A stretch of DNA of 42,500 nucleotides. Source: Sphaeroforma sirkka (Eukaryota > Opisthokonta > Ichthyosporea > Ichthyophonida). Both the position numbers and the translations under genes were made by a program. Positions 1-13,900 of the stretch are shown piece by piece. Location of the stretch: contig LUCW03000544.1 in the NCBI GenBank assembly GCA_001586965.3, positions 25,001 through 67,500 of the forward strand, in the 5' to 3' direction. Every line of letters starts with the position of its first letter. The stretch's first letter is position 1. The notes below the pieces were generated by a model that was given only the letters and a program-made list of their open reading frames with translations, did not search any database and was not told the origin of the DNA.

Positions 1-44
1 TATCCTTAGTTTATATCGCCAGAGGTAAACTGCTGTCCGGAGGG

Positions 45-300
45 AGACTACTGGTACTCCTCCTACTACTACTACCACTTCTACCAGTACAACTTCTACT
101 ACGTCTATTACTCCTACTATATTCACTACTACACCTATTACAACTATTACGACCACTACATTTAAGGATAATACTACTTCTACTGCCACTACTGCTTCTA
201 CGACTACTGCCACTCCTACTATATTTGCTGCCTTTACTGTTACCATAACTTCTAATACTACTACCTAGACTATTACCACTGTATCTACTACTACCTAAGA
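45..300. repeat. Degenerate trinucleotide (CTA/ACT) low-complexity tract
   Basis: The sequence is built from imperfect cta, act, tac and ttc triplets, with interruptions such as gtctatt and gactact. No single unit is well conserved, so this is an old, decayed microsatellite. A minus-strand open frame across it reads almost only Ser, Arg, Gly and Tyr, as expected from triplet repeats. I see no coding signal. Confidence 0.7.
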
Positions 301-427
301 CTGTTGTAGTCATTAGTGTAGAGTATACACATTAGGTCGTTGTAATCAATAGTACATTAGACCATTGTAATTATTGCTGTAGAGTATAAGACTGTTGCGC
401 CCATTATTATATTCTATTTCTGGATGA
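301..427. repeat. Very diverged satellite-like fragments
   Basis: Pieces such as ctgttgtagtcattag, attgctgtagagtataagac and accattgtaattattg resemble the ttgttgtagagtctctac part of the large satellite further right. Spacing and sequence are too eroded to define monomers. It probably marks the outermost decayed edge of the satellite domain. Confidence 0.4.
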
Positions 428-1040
428 AGGAGAGTCTGTACTTGACTCGTTGAAAAGGAGAGTCTGTACTTAGATCATTGAAAAGGAAAGTCTGAAGGAG
501 AGTCTGTACTTACCTAGAGTCTGTACTAGAATCATTGAAAAGGAGAGTTTGTACTTATATCATTAAAAAAGAGAGTCTGTACTTAGCTCGTTGAAAAGAA
601 GAGTCTGAAGGAGAGTATGCACTTTGGTCATTGAAAAAGAGAGTCTGTACTTAACTGATTGAAAAGGAGAGCCTGTACTTAACTCATTGAGTAAGAAGAG
701 TCTGTACTTAACTCATTGAAGAGAAGAGTTTGTACTTAACTCATTAAGAATTGGTCATTGAAAAAGAGAGTCTGTACTTAACTGATTGAAAAGGAGAGCC
801 TGTACTTAACTCATTGAGTAAGAAGAGTCTGTACTTAACTCATTGAAAAGAAGAGTTTATACTCAACTCATTAAGAAGGAGAGTCTGAAGGAGAGTCTGT
901 ATTTAATTCATTGAAAGGGAGAGTATGTACTTAACTCATTGAAAAGGAGAGTCTGTACTTAATTCATTGAGAAGGAGAGTCTGTAGGAGAGTCTGTACTT
1001 AACTCATTGAGAACGAAAGTCTGTGCTTACATCATTGAAA
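428..1040. repeat. 28-29 bp tandem repeat (family B)
   Basis: About 20 imperfect copies of a unit containing gagagtctgtacttaactca followed by ttgaaaag. Spacing between successive ctgtactt cores near 673, 702 and 731 is 28-29 bp. Some copies are truncated to gagagtctgaag. The unit aligns with the main 36-bp monomer once that monomer's cattgttg segment is removed: agagtctgtacttaac against agagtctctacataac. I infer that it is a diverged relative of the satellite. No coding potential is visible. Confidence 0.8.
624..877. repeat. 127-bp higher-order duplication inside family B
   Basis: The segment starting ttggtcattgaaaaagagag at 624 recurs starting at 751, an offset of 127 bp, with only a few differences near the end (gtacttaac against atactcaac). 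Each copy holds several family B units. The duplication is younger than the divergence between neighbouring units. Confidence 0.75.
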
Positions 1041-2180
1041 TGGTCCTTCTAGTTTATACTACACATCAATGTTGTATCATTTATTGTTCAAGTAAAAACT
1101 CAAGATCATTTTGATCATTAATTCATGAACACACTTAACATCATTTTTAAAATCATTGTTGTATAGTGTTTACCTATATTTATCGCGAACATTATTCTAG
1201 TCCATACCCATGATAATTTGAATAATTGATATAGACTCTTTACCTAAGATGGTTCTAATCATTGTTGTACAGTGTCTACCCAACCCATTTCAATCCTTGT
1301 TGTAGGGTCTCTATCAAAGATCATTTCAATCATTGCTGTAAAGTGTTTGCCTAAGATTATTATACTAACTTTTGTACAAGATTGTTCATTCTTGCACAGT
1401 CTTGGCGTAACATTATTATAATCATTATTGTAGAATCTTTACCTAAGATAATCTTAAAACATTGTTGTAGTCCATACCTAAGATTATTTTAATCGTTGTT
1501 GTGGAGTCTTTACCTAACATCATGTAATCATTGTTTGTAGTCTATACCTCTGATCATTTCAAACTTTGTTGTAGTATTTACTTAATTTCTTTTTACTACC
1601 ATTGTTGTACAGTCTCTGCCTAATATCATTTTAATCATTATTGTAGATTCTTTGCCTTACACCAGGGGGATAAAGACCAAAGACTCGGTTGAAAGCCACC
1701 GTTGAGATGCGTTTTCCGAAGCCATCTTCACCTAAGATTATTGTAATCATTTTTGTAATCTATGCCCACGATAACTTCAATCATTGCTGTAGATTCTTTA
1801 CGTTAAAAATCTTTCATCACTGTTGTAGAGTATCTACTTAAAATCATTATTAACATTGTTGTAGTCTTTTTCTATAATCGTTTTATTCTTTTTAGTCTAC
1901 TTTTTGTTGCAGTCTACCTAAGAACAAAAGAATAACTGTTGTTGCCCAGGTCTAAGATCATTTAATCATTGTTATAGTCTCTACATAAGATCATTTTAAT
2001 CATTGTTGTAGAATCTTTATGATCATTTTAATCTTTTTTTTTTAACATTGTCTTAACCATAGTTTTAGTCCATGCCGATGAAGATCTTTCTAGTTATTTT
2101 TGCAGTCACTACCTAGAATCGTTCTATTATTGTTGTAGAATATTTACCTCAGATCACTATGTAAAACACTAAGATCATAT
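1041..2180. repeat. Diverged left edge of the 36-bp satellite
   Basis: Strongly diverged monomers can be followed by recurring cattgttgtag, a following tctttaccta or tctctacct, and aagatcattttaatc. Examples lie near 1262, 1300, 1490, 1600 and 1985. The local consensus reads taatcattgttgtagagtct then ttacctaagatcatttt. It differs from the core monomer in having taatc where the core has tagac and acctaag where the core has acataag. This is what an array edge that has escaped homogenisation looks like. There is no gene here. Confidence 0.8.
1655..1731. other. Non-satellite insert within diverged monomers
   Basis: Between ttctttgcc and cctaagatta lies about 75 bp that does not match any monomer and is richer in G+C. 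It includes accagggggataaagacc, actcggttgaaagccacc and gttttccgaagccatc. I see no terminal inverted repeats, target-site duplication or open frame. It may be the remnant of an insertion or a captured filler. Confidence 0.55.
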
Positions 2181-4900
2181 TAACCAATGTTGTAGAGTCT
2201 CTACATAAGATCATTTTAGACATTGTTGTAGAGTCTCTACATACGATCATTTTAGACATTGTTGTAGAGTCTCTACATAAGATCATTTTAGATATTGTTG
2301 TAGAGTCTCAACGTAAGATCATTTTAGACATTGTTGTAGAGTCTCTACATACGGTCATTTTAGACATTGTTGTACAGTCTCTACATAAGATCATTTTAGA
2401 TATTGTTGTAGAGTCTCTGCATAAGATCATTTTAGACATTGTTGTGGAGTCTCTACATGAGGTCATTATAGACATTGTTGTAGAGTCTCTACATAAGATC
2501 ATTTTAGACATTGTTGTAGAGTCTCTACATAAGATCATTTTAGACATTGTTGTAGAGTCTCTACATAAGATCATTTTAAACATTTGTTGTAGAGTCTCTA
2601 CATAACATCATTTTAGACATTGTTGTAGAGTCTCTACATAACATCATTTTAGACATTGTTGTAGAGTCTCTACATACGATCTTTTTAGACATTGTTATAG
2701 TGTCTCTACATAACATTATTTTAGATATTGTTGTAGAGTCTCTATATAAGATCATTTTAGATAAAGTCTCTACATAACATCATTTTAGACATTGTTGTAG
2801 AGTCTCTACATAACATTATTTTAGATATTGTTGTAGAGCCTCTACATAACATCATCTTAGATAGAATATCTACATAACAACATTATAAACATTGTTGTAG
2901 AGTCTCTACATAATATCATTTTAGACATTGTTGTAGAATCTCTACATAACATCATTTTAGACATTGTTGTAGAGTCTCTACATAAGAACATTTTAAACAT
3001 TTGTTGTAGTCTCTACATAACATCATTTTAGACATTGTTGTAGAGTCTCTACATAACATCATTTTAGACATTGTTGTAGAGTCTCTACATACGATTTTTT
3101 AGACATTGTTATAATGTCTCTACATAACATTATTTTAGATATTGTTGTAGAGTCTCTACATAACATCATTTTAGACATTGTTGTAGAGTCTCTACATAAG
3201 ATCGTTTTAGACATTGTTGTAGAGTCTCTACATAACATCATTATAGACATTGTTGTAGAGTCTCTACATAACATCATTATAGACATTGTTGTAGAGTCTC
3301 AACATAAGATCATTTTAGACATTGTTGTAGAGTCTCTACATAACATCATTATAGACATTGTTGTAGAGTCTCAACATAAGATCATTTTAGACATTGTTGT
3401 AGAGTCTCTACATAACATCATTTTAGACATTGTTGTAGAGTCTCTACATAAGATCGTTTTAGACATTGTTGTAGAGTCTCTACATAAGATCATTTTAGAC
3501 ATTGTTGTAGACTCTCTACATAAGATCATTGTAGACATTGTTGTAGAGTCTCTATATAAGATCATTTTAGACATTGTTGTAGAGTCTCTATATGAGATCT
3601 TTTTAGACATTGTTGTAGAGTCTCTAAATACGATCATTCTAGATATTGTTGTAGAGTCTCGACATAAGACCATTTTAGACATTGTTGTGGAGTCTCTACA
3701 TAAGGTCATTATAGACATTGTTGTAGAGTCTCTACATAACATCATTTTAGACATTGTTGTAGAGTCTCTACATGAGATCAGTATAGACATTGGTGTAGAG
3801 TCTCTACATAAGATCATCACTGTAGACATTGTTGTAGAGTCTCTACATACGATTTTTTTAGACATTGTTATAGTGTCTCTACATAACATTATTTTATATA
3901 TTGTTGTAGAGTCTCTATATAAGATCATTTTAGATAGAGTCTCTACATAACATCATTTTAGACATTGTTGTAGAGTCTCTACATAACATTATTTTAGATA
4001 TTGTTGTAGAGCCTCTACATAACATCATCTTATATAGAGTCTCTACATAACATCATTATAGACATTGTTGTAGAGTCTCTACATAAGATCATTTTAGATA
4101 TTGTTGTAGAGTCTCTACATAACATCATTTTAGACATTGTTGTAGAGTCTCTACAAAACATTATTTTAAATATTGTTGTAGAGCCTCTACATAACATCAT
4201 CTTAGATAGAGTCTCTACATAACATCATTATAGACATTGTTCTAGAGTCTCTACATAAGATCATTTTTTAGACATTGTTGTAGAGTCTCTACATAAGATC
4301 ATTTTAGACATTGTTGTAGAGCCTCTACATAACATCATTTTAGATAGAGTCTCTACATAACATCATTTTAGACATTGTTGTAGAGTCTCTACATAAGATC
4401 ATTTTAGACATTGTTGTAGAATCTCTACATAAGATCATTTTAGACATTGTTGTAGAGTCTCTACATAAGATCATTTTAGACATTGTTGTAGAGTCTCTAC
4501 ATAACATCATTTTAGACATTGTTGTAGAGTCTCTACATAAGATCATTTTTAGACATTGTTGTAGAGTCTCTACATAACATCATTTTAGACATTGTTGTAG
4601 AGTCTCTACATAAAGATCATTTTTAGACATTGTTGTAGAGTCTCTACATAACATCATTTTAGACATTGTTGTAGAGTCTCTCTACATAAGATCATTTTAG
4701 ACATTGTTGTAGAGTCTCTACATAACATCATTTTAGACATTGTTGTAGAGTCTCTACATAACATCATTTTAGACATTGTTGTAGAGACATAACATCATCT
4801 TAGATAGAGTCTCTACATAACATCATTATAGACATTGTTGTAGAGTCTCTACATAAGATCATTTATAGACATTGTTGTAGAGTCTCTACATAACATCATT
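2181..4900. repeat. Left heterogeneous zone of the satellite
   Basis: Monomers here carry many substitutions: tagatattg, catacgatc, gatctttttag, gttatagtgtctc, gagcctctac, catcattatag. 8-bp-deleted 28-bp monomers (ttagatagagtctc) occur near 3929, 4201, 4340 and 4800, with diverged forms near 2760, 2862 and 4031. The combination cataacattattttagatat, gagcctctacataacatc, atcttagatagagtc recurs near 2812, 3980 and 4160. One copy with catatcattattttag lies at the opposite end near 32622. Confidence 0.8.
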
Positions 4901-7900
4901 TTAGACATTGTTTGTAGAGTCTCTACATAAGATCATTTTAGACATTGTTGTAGAGTCTCTACATAAGATCATTTTAGACATTGTTGTAGAGTCTCTACAT
5001 AAGATCATTTTAGACATTGTTGTAGAGTCTCTACATAACATCATTTTAGACATTGTTGAAGAGTCTCTACATAACATTATTTTGGATATTGTTGTAGAGC
5101 CTCTACATAACATCATTTAGACATTGTTGTAGAGTCTCTACATAACATCATTTTAGACATTGTTGTAGAGTCTCTACATAAGATCATTTTTTAGACATTG
5201 TTGTAGAGTCTCTACATAACATCATTTTAGACATTGTTGTAGAGTCTCTACATAACATCATTTTTATTGTTGTAGAGCCTGACATTGTTGTAGAGTCTCT
5301 ACATAACATCATTATAGACATTGTTGTAGAGTCTCTACATAAGATCATTTATAGACATTGTTGTAGAGTCTCTACATAACATCATTTTAGACATTGTTGT
5401 AGAGTCTCTACATAAGATCATTTTAGACATTGTTGTAGAGTCTCTACATAAGATCATTTTAGACATTGTTGTGGAGTCTCTACATGAGATCATTTTAGAC
5501 ATTGTTGTAGAGTCTCTACATAACATCATTTTAGACATTGTTGTAGAGTCTCTACATAAGATCATTTTAGACATTGTTGTAGAGTCTCTACATAACATCA
5601 TTTTAGACATTGTTGTAGAGTCTCTACATAAGATCATTTTTTAGACATTGTTGTAGAGTCTCTACATAACATAACATCATTTTAGACATTGTTGTAGAGT
5701 CTCTACATAAGATCATTTTAGACATTGTTGTAGAGTCTGTAGAGTCTCTACATAACATCATTTTAGACATTGTTGTAGAGTCTCTACATAAGATCATTTT
5801 AGACATTGTTGTAGAGTCTCTACATAACATCATTTTTTAGACATTGTTGTAGAGTCTCTACATAACATCATTTTAGACATTGTTGTAGAGTCTCTACATA
5901 ACATCATTTTAGACATTGTTGTAGAGTCTCTACATAAGATCATTTTAGACATTGTTGTAGAGTCTCTACATAAGATCATTTTAGACATTGTTGTAGAGTC
6001 TCTACATAACATCATCATTTTAGACATTGTTGTAGAGTCTCTACATAAGATCATTTTTAGACATTGTTGTAGAGTCTCTACATAAGATCATTTTAGACAT
6101 TGTTGTAGAGTCTCTACATAAGATCATTTTTTAGACATTGTTGTAGAGTCTCTACATAACATCATTTTAGACATTGTTGTAGAGTCTCTACATAAGATCA
6201 TTTTAGACATTGTTGTAGAGTCTCTACATAACATCATTTTAGACATTGTTGTAGAGTCTCTACATAACATAAGATCATTTTAGACAGACATTGTTGTAGA
6301 GTCTCTACATAACATCATTTAGACATTGTTGTAGAGTCTCTACATAAGATCATTTTAGACATTGTTGTAGAGTCTCTACATAACATCATTTTTAGACATT
6401 GTTGTAGAGTCTCTACATAACATCATTTTAGACATTGTTGTAGAGTCTCTACATAACATTTAGACATTTTTGTAGAGTCTCTACATAACATCATTATAGA
6501 CATTGTTGTAGAGTCTCTACATAAGATCATTTTAGACATTGTTGTAGAGTCTCTACATAAGATCATTTTAGACATTGTTGTAGAGTCTCTACATAAGATC
6601 ATTTTAGACATTGTTGTAGAGTCTCTACATAAGATCATTTTAGACATTGTTGTAGAGTCTCTACATAAGATCATCATTTTAGACATTGTTGTAGAGTCTC
6701 TACATAAGATCATTTTAGACATTGTTGTAGAGTCTCTACATAACATCATTTTTTTAGACATTGTTGTAGAGTCTCTACATAAGATCATTTTAGACATTGT
6801 TGTAGAGTCTCTACATAAGATCATTTTAGACATTGTTGTAGAGTCTCTACATAAGATCATTTTAGACATTGTTGTAGAGTCTCTCTATAAGATCATTTTT
6901 AGACATTGTTGTAGAGTCTCTACATAAGATCATTTTAGACATTGTTGTAGAGTCTCTACATAAGATCATTTTAGACATTGTTGTAGAGTCTCTACATAAG
7001 ATCATTTTAGACATTGTTGTGTAGAGTCTCTACATAACATCATTTTAGACATTGTTGTAGAGTCTCTACATAAGATCATTTTAGACATTGTTGTAGAGTC
7101 TCTACATAAGATCATTTTAGACATTGTTGTAGAGTCTCTACATAACATCATTTTAGACATTGTTGTAGAGTCTCTACATAACATCATTTTTAGACATTGT
7201 TGTAGAGTCTCTACATAACATCATTTTAGACATTGTTGTAGAGTCTCTACATAAGATCATTTTAGACATTGTTGTAGAGTCTCTACATAACATCATTTTA
7301 GACATTGTTGTAGAGTCTCTACATAAGATCATTTTAGACATTGTTGTAGAGTCTCTACATAAGATCATTTTAGACATTGTTGTAGAGTCTCTACATAAGA
7401 TCATTTTAGACATTGTTGTAGAGAGTCTCTACTCTACATTGTTGTAGAGTCTCTACATAAGATCATTTTAAGATCATTTTAGACATTGTTGTAGAGTCTC
7501 TACATAAGATCATTTTAGACATTGTTGTAGAGTCTCTACATAAGATCATTTTAGACATTGTTGTAGAGTCTCTACATAAGATCATTTTTTAGACATTGTT
7601 GTAGAGTCTCTACATAAGATCATTTTAGACATTGTTGTAGAGTCTCTACATAAGATCATTTTAGACATTGTTGTAGAGTCTCTACATAAGATCATTTTAG
7701 ACATTGTTGTAGAGTCTCTACATAAGATCATTTTAGACATTGTTGTAGAGTCTCTACATAACATCATTTTAGACATTGTTGTAGAGTCTCTACATAACAT
7801 CATTTTAGACATTGTTGTAGAGTCTCTACATAAGATCATTTTTAGACATTGTTGTAGAGTCTCTACATAACATCATTTTAGACATTGTTGTAGAGTCTCT

Positions 7901-10900
7901 ACATAAGATCATTTTAGACATTGTTGTAGAGTCTCTACATAAGATCATTTTAGACATTGTTGTAGAGTCTCTACATAAGATCATTTTAGACATTGTTGTA
8001 GAGTCTCTACATAAGATCATTTTAGACATTGTTGTAGAGTCTCTACATAAGATCATTTTAGACATTGTTGTAGAGTCTCTACATAAGATCATTTTAGACA
8101 TTGTTGTAGAGTCTCTACATAACATCATTTTAGACATTTGTAGAGACATTGACATTGTTGTAGAGTCTCTACATAACATCATTTTTTAGACATTTTTGAC
8201 ATTGTTGAGAGTCTCTACATAAGATCATTTTAGACATTGTTGTAGAGTCTCTACATAAGATCATTTTAGACATTGTTGTTGTTGTAGAGTCTCTACATAA
8301 GATCATTTTAGACATTGTTGTAGAGTCTCTACATAAGATCATTTTAGACATTGTTGTAGAGTCTCTACATAACATCATTTTAGACATTGTTGTAGAGTCT
8401 CTACATAACATCATTTTAGACATTGTTGTAGAGTCTCTACATATAGATCATTTTAGACATTGTTGTAGAGTCTCTACATAAGATCATTTTAGACATTGTT
8501 GTAGAGTCTCTACATAACATCATTTTAGACATTGTTGTAGAGTCTCTACATAAGATCATTTTAGACATTGTTGTAGAGTCTCTCTACATAACATCATTTT
8601 AGACATTGTTGTAGAGTCTCTACATAAGATCATTTTAGACATTGTTGTAGAGTCTCTACATAACATCATTTTTAGACATTGTTGTAGAGTCTCTACATAA
8701 GATCATTTTAGACATTGTTGTAGAGTCTCTACATAAGATCATTTTAGACATTGTTGTAGAGTCTCTACATAAGATCATTTTAGACATTGTTGTAGAGTCT
8801 CTACATAACATCATTTTAGACATTGTTGTAGAGTCTCTACATAACATCATTTTTAGACATTGTTGTAGAGTCTCTACATAAGATCATTTATAGACATTGT
8901 TGTAGAGTCTCTACATAAGATCATTTTAGACATTGTTGTAGAGTCTCTACATAAGATCATTTTAGACATTGTTGTAGAGTCTCTACATAAGATCATTTTA
9001 GACATTGTTGTAGAGTCTCTACATAAGATCATTTTAGACATTGTTGTAGAGTCTCTACATAGATCATTTTAGACATTGTTGTAGAGTCTCTACATAAGAT
9101 CATTTTTTTTTAGACATTGTTGTAGAGTCTCTACATAAGATCATTTTAGACATTGTTGTAGAGTCTCTACATAAGATCATTTTAGACATTGTTGTAGAGT
9201 CTCTACATAAGATCATTTTAGACATTGTTGTAGAGTCTCATTGTAGACATTGTTGTAGAGTCTCTACATAAGATCATTTTAGACATTGTTGTAGAGTCTC
9301 TACATAAGATCATCATTTTAGACATTGTTGTAGAGTCTCTACATAAGATCATTTTTAGACATTGTTGTAGAGTCTCTACATAAGATCATCATTTTAGACA
9401 TTGTTGTAGAGTCTCTACATAACATCATTTTAGACATTGTTGTAGAGTCTCTACATAACATCATTTTAGACATTGACATTGTTGTAGAGTCTCTACATAA
9501 CATCATTTTAGACATTGTTGTAGAGTCTCTACATAAGATCATTTTAGACATTGTTGTAGAGTCTCTACATAAGATCATTTTAGACATTGTTGTAGAGTCT
9601 CTACATAACATCATTTTAGACATTGTTGTAGAGTCTCTACATAAGATCATTTTAGACATTGTTGTAGAGTCTCTACATAAGATCATTTTAGACATTGTTG
9701 TAGAGTCTCTACTACATATCATCATTTTAGACATTGTTGTAGAGTCTCTACATAAGATCATTTTAGACATTGTTGTAGAGTCTCTACATAACATCATTTT
9801 AGACATTGTTGTAGAGTCTCTACATAACATCATTTTAGACATTGTTGAGAGTCTCTACATAAGATCATTTTAGACATTGTTGTAGAGTCTCTACATAAGA
9901 TCATTTTAGACATTGTTGTAGAGTCTCTACATAACATCATTTTAGACATTGTTGTAGAGTCTCTACATAAGATCATTTTAGACATTGTTGTAGAGTCTCT
10001 ACATAAGATCATTTTAGACATTGTTGTAGAGTCTCTACATAAGATCATTTTAGACATTGTTGTAGAGTCTCTACATAAGATCATTTTAGACATTGTTGTA
10101 GAGTCTCTACATAAGATCATTTTAGACATTGTTGTAGAGTCTCTACATAAGATCATTTTAGACATTGTTGTAGAGTCTCTACATAAGATCATCATTTTAG
10201 ACATTGTTGTAGAGTCTCTACATAACATCATTTTAGACATTGTTGTAGAGTCTCTACATAAGATCATTTTAGACATTGTTGTAGAGTCTCTACATAAGAT
10301 CATTTTAGACATTGTTGTAGAGTCTCTACATAAGATCATTTTAGACATTGTTGTAGAGTCTCTACATAAGATCATTTTAGACATTGTTGTAGAGTCTCTA
10401 CATAACATCATTTTAGACATTGTTGTAGAGTCTCTACATAAGATCATTTTAGACATTGTTGTAGAGTCTCTACATAACATCATTTTAGACATTGTTGTAG
10501 AGTCTCTACATAAGATCATTTTAGACATTGTTGTAGAGTCTCTACATAACATCATTTTAGACATTGTTGTAGAGTCTCTACATAACATCATTTTAGACAT
10601 TGTTGTAGAGTCTCTACAGAACATCATTTTAGACATTGTTGTAGAGTCTCTACATAACATCATTTTAGACATTGTTGTAGAGTCTCTACATAAGATCATT
10701 TTAGACATTGTTGTAGAGTCTCTACATAAGATCATTTTAGACATTGTTGTAGAGTCTCTACATAAGATCATTTTAGACATTGTTGTAGAGTCTCTACATA
10801 AGATCATTTTTAGACATTGTTGTAGAGTCTCTACATAACATCATTTTAGACATTGTTGTAGAGTCTCTACATAAGATCATTTTAGACATTGTTGTAGAGT

Positions 10901-13900
10901 CTCTACATAAGATCATTTTAGAGACATTGTTGTAGAGTCTCTACATAACATCATTTTAGACATTGTTGTAGAGTCTCTACATAAGATCATTTTTAGACAT
11001 TGTTGTAGAGTCTCTACATAAGATCATTTTAGACATTGTTGTAGAGTCTCTACATAAGATCATTTTAGACATTGTTGTAGAGTCTCTACATAAGATCATT
11101 TTAGACATTGTTGTAGAGTCTCTACATAAGATCATTTTTTATTGTTGTAGAGTCTCTACATAAGATCATTTTAGACATTGTTGTAGAGTCTCTACATAAC
11201 ATCATTTTAGACATTGTTGTAGAGTCTCTACATAAGATCATTTTAGACATTGTTGTAGAGTCTCTACATAAGATCATTTTAGACATTGTTGTAGAGTCTC
11301 TACATAAGATCATTTTAGACATTGTTGTAGAGTCTCTACATAACATCATCATTTTAGACATTGTTGTAGAGTCTCTACATAAGATCATTTTAGACATTGT
11401 TGTAGAGTCTCTACATAACATCATTGATCATTTTAGACATTGTTGTAGAGTCTCTACATAAGATCATTTTAGACATTGTTGTAGAGTCTCTACATAAGAT
11501 CTCTACATAGAGTCTCTACATATCATTTTAGACATTGTTGTAGAGTCTCTACATAAGATCATTTTAGACATTGTTGTAGAGTCTCTACATAAGATCATTT
11601 TAGACATTGTTGTAGAGTCTCTACATAACATCATTTTAGACATTGTTGTAGAGTCTCTACATAAGATCATTTTAGACATTGTTGTAGAGTCTCTACATAA
11701 GATCATTTTAGACATTGTTGTAGAGTCTCTACATAAGATCATTTTAGACATTGTTGTAGAGTCTCTACATAAGATCATTTTAGACATTGTTGTAGAGTCT
11801 CTACATAACATCATTTTAGACATTGTTGTAGAGTCTCTACATAACATCATTTTAGACATTGTTGTAGAGTCTCTACATAAGATCATTATAGACATTGTTG
11901 TAGAGTCTCTACATAACATCATTTTAGACATTGTTGTAGAGTCTCTACATAAGATCATTTTTAGACATTGTTGTAGAGTCTCTACATAAGATCATTTTTA
12001 GACATTGTTGTAGAGTCTCTACATAAGATCATTTTAGACATTGTTGTAGAGTCTCTACATAACATCATTTTTTAGACATTGTTGTAGAGTCTCTACATAA
12101 GATCATTTTAGACATTGTTGTAGAGTCTCTACATAACATCATTTTAGACATTGTTGTAGAGTCTCTACATAAGATCATTTTAGACATTGTTGTAGAGTCT
12201 CTACATAACATCTTTTAGACATTGTTGTAGAGTCTCTACATAAGATCATTTTAGACATTGTTGTAGAGTCTCTACATAACATCATTTTAGACATTGTTGT
12301 AGAGTCTCTACATAACATCATTTTAGACATTGTTGTAGAGTCTCTACATAAGATCATTTTTTAGACATTGTTGTAGAGTCTCTACATAAGATCATTTTAG
12401 ACATTGTTGTAGAGTCTCTACATAAGATCATTTTAGACATTGTTGTAGAGTCTCTACATAACATCATTTTAGACATTGTTGTAGAGTCTCTACATAAGAT
12501 CATTTTAGACATTGTTGTAGAGTCTCTACATAAGATCATTTTAGACATTGTTGTAGAGTCTCTACATAACATCATTTTAGACATTGTTGTAGAGTCTCTA
12601 CATAAGATCATTTTTAGACATTGTTGTAGAGTCTCTACATAAGATCATTTTAGACATTGTTGTAGAGTCTCTACATAAGATCATTTTAGACATTGTTGTA
12701 GAGAGTCTCTACATAAGATCATTTTAGACATTGTTGTAGAGTCTCTACATAAGATCATTTTAGACATTGTTGTAGAGTCTCTACATAACATCATTTTAGA
12801 CATTGTTGTAGAGTCTCTACATAAGATCATTTTAGACATTGTTGTAGAGTCTCTACATAACATCATTTTAGACATTGTTGTAGAGTCTCTACATAACATC
12901 ATTTTAGACATTGTTGTAGAGTCTCTACATAAGATCATTTTAGACATTGTTGTAGAGTCTCTACATAAGATCATTTTAGACATTGTTGTAGAGTCTCTAC
13001 ATAACATCATTTTAGACATTGTTGTAGAGTCTCTACATAAGATCATTTTAGACATTGTTGTAGAGTCTCTACATAAGATCATTTTAGACATTGTTGTAGA
13101 GTCTCTACATAACATCATTTTAGACATTGTTGTAGAGTCTCTACATAAGATCATTTTAGACATTGTTGTAGAGTCTCTACATAACATCATTTTAGACATT
13201 GTTGTAGAGTCTCTACATAACATCATTTTAGACATTGTTGTAGAGTCTCTACATAACATCATTTTTTAGACATTGTTGTAGAGTCTCTACATAACATCAT
13301 TTTAGACATTGTTGTAGAGTCTCTACATACATAAGATCATTTTAGACATTGTTGTAGAGTCTCTACATAACATCATTTTAGACATTGTTGTAGAGTCTCT
13401 ACATAAGATCATTTTAGACATTGTTGTAGAGTCTCTACATAAGATCATTTTTAGACATTGTTGTAGAGTCTCTACATAAGATCATTTTAGACATTGTTGT
13501 AGAGTCTCTACATAACATCATTTTAGACATTGTTGTAGAGTCTCTACATAAGATCATTTTAGACATTGTTGTAGAGTCTCTACATAAGATCATTTTAGAC
13601 ATTGTTGTAGAGTCTCTACATAACATCATTTTAGACATTGTTGTAGAGTCTCTACATAAGATCATTTTTAGACATTGTTGTAGAGTCTCTACATAAGATC
13701 ATTTTAGACATTGTTGTAGAGTCTCTCTACATAACATCATTTTAGACATTGTTGTAGAGTCTCTACATAAGATCATTTTAGACATTGTTGTAGAGTCTCT
13801 ACATAAGATCATTTTAGACATTTGTAGAGTCTCTACATAAGATCATTTTAGACATTGTTGTAGAGTCTCTACATAACATCATTTTAGACATTGTTGTAGA

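Noticed and set aside
11..313. Ser/Arg-rich minus-strand frame of 100 residues.
   Set aside because: Low-complexity translation of degenerate triplet repeats; no domain, no supporting context.
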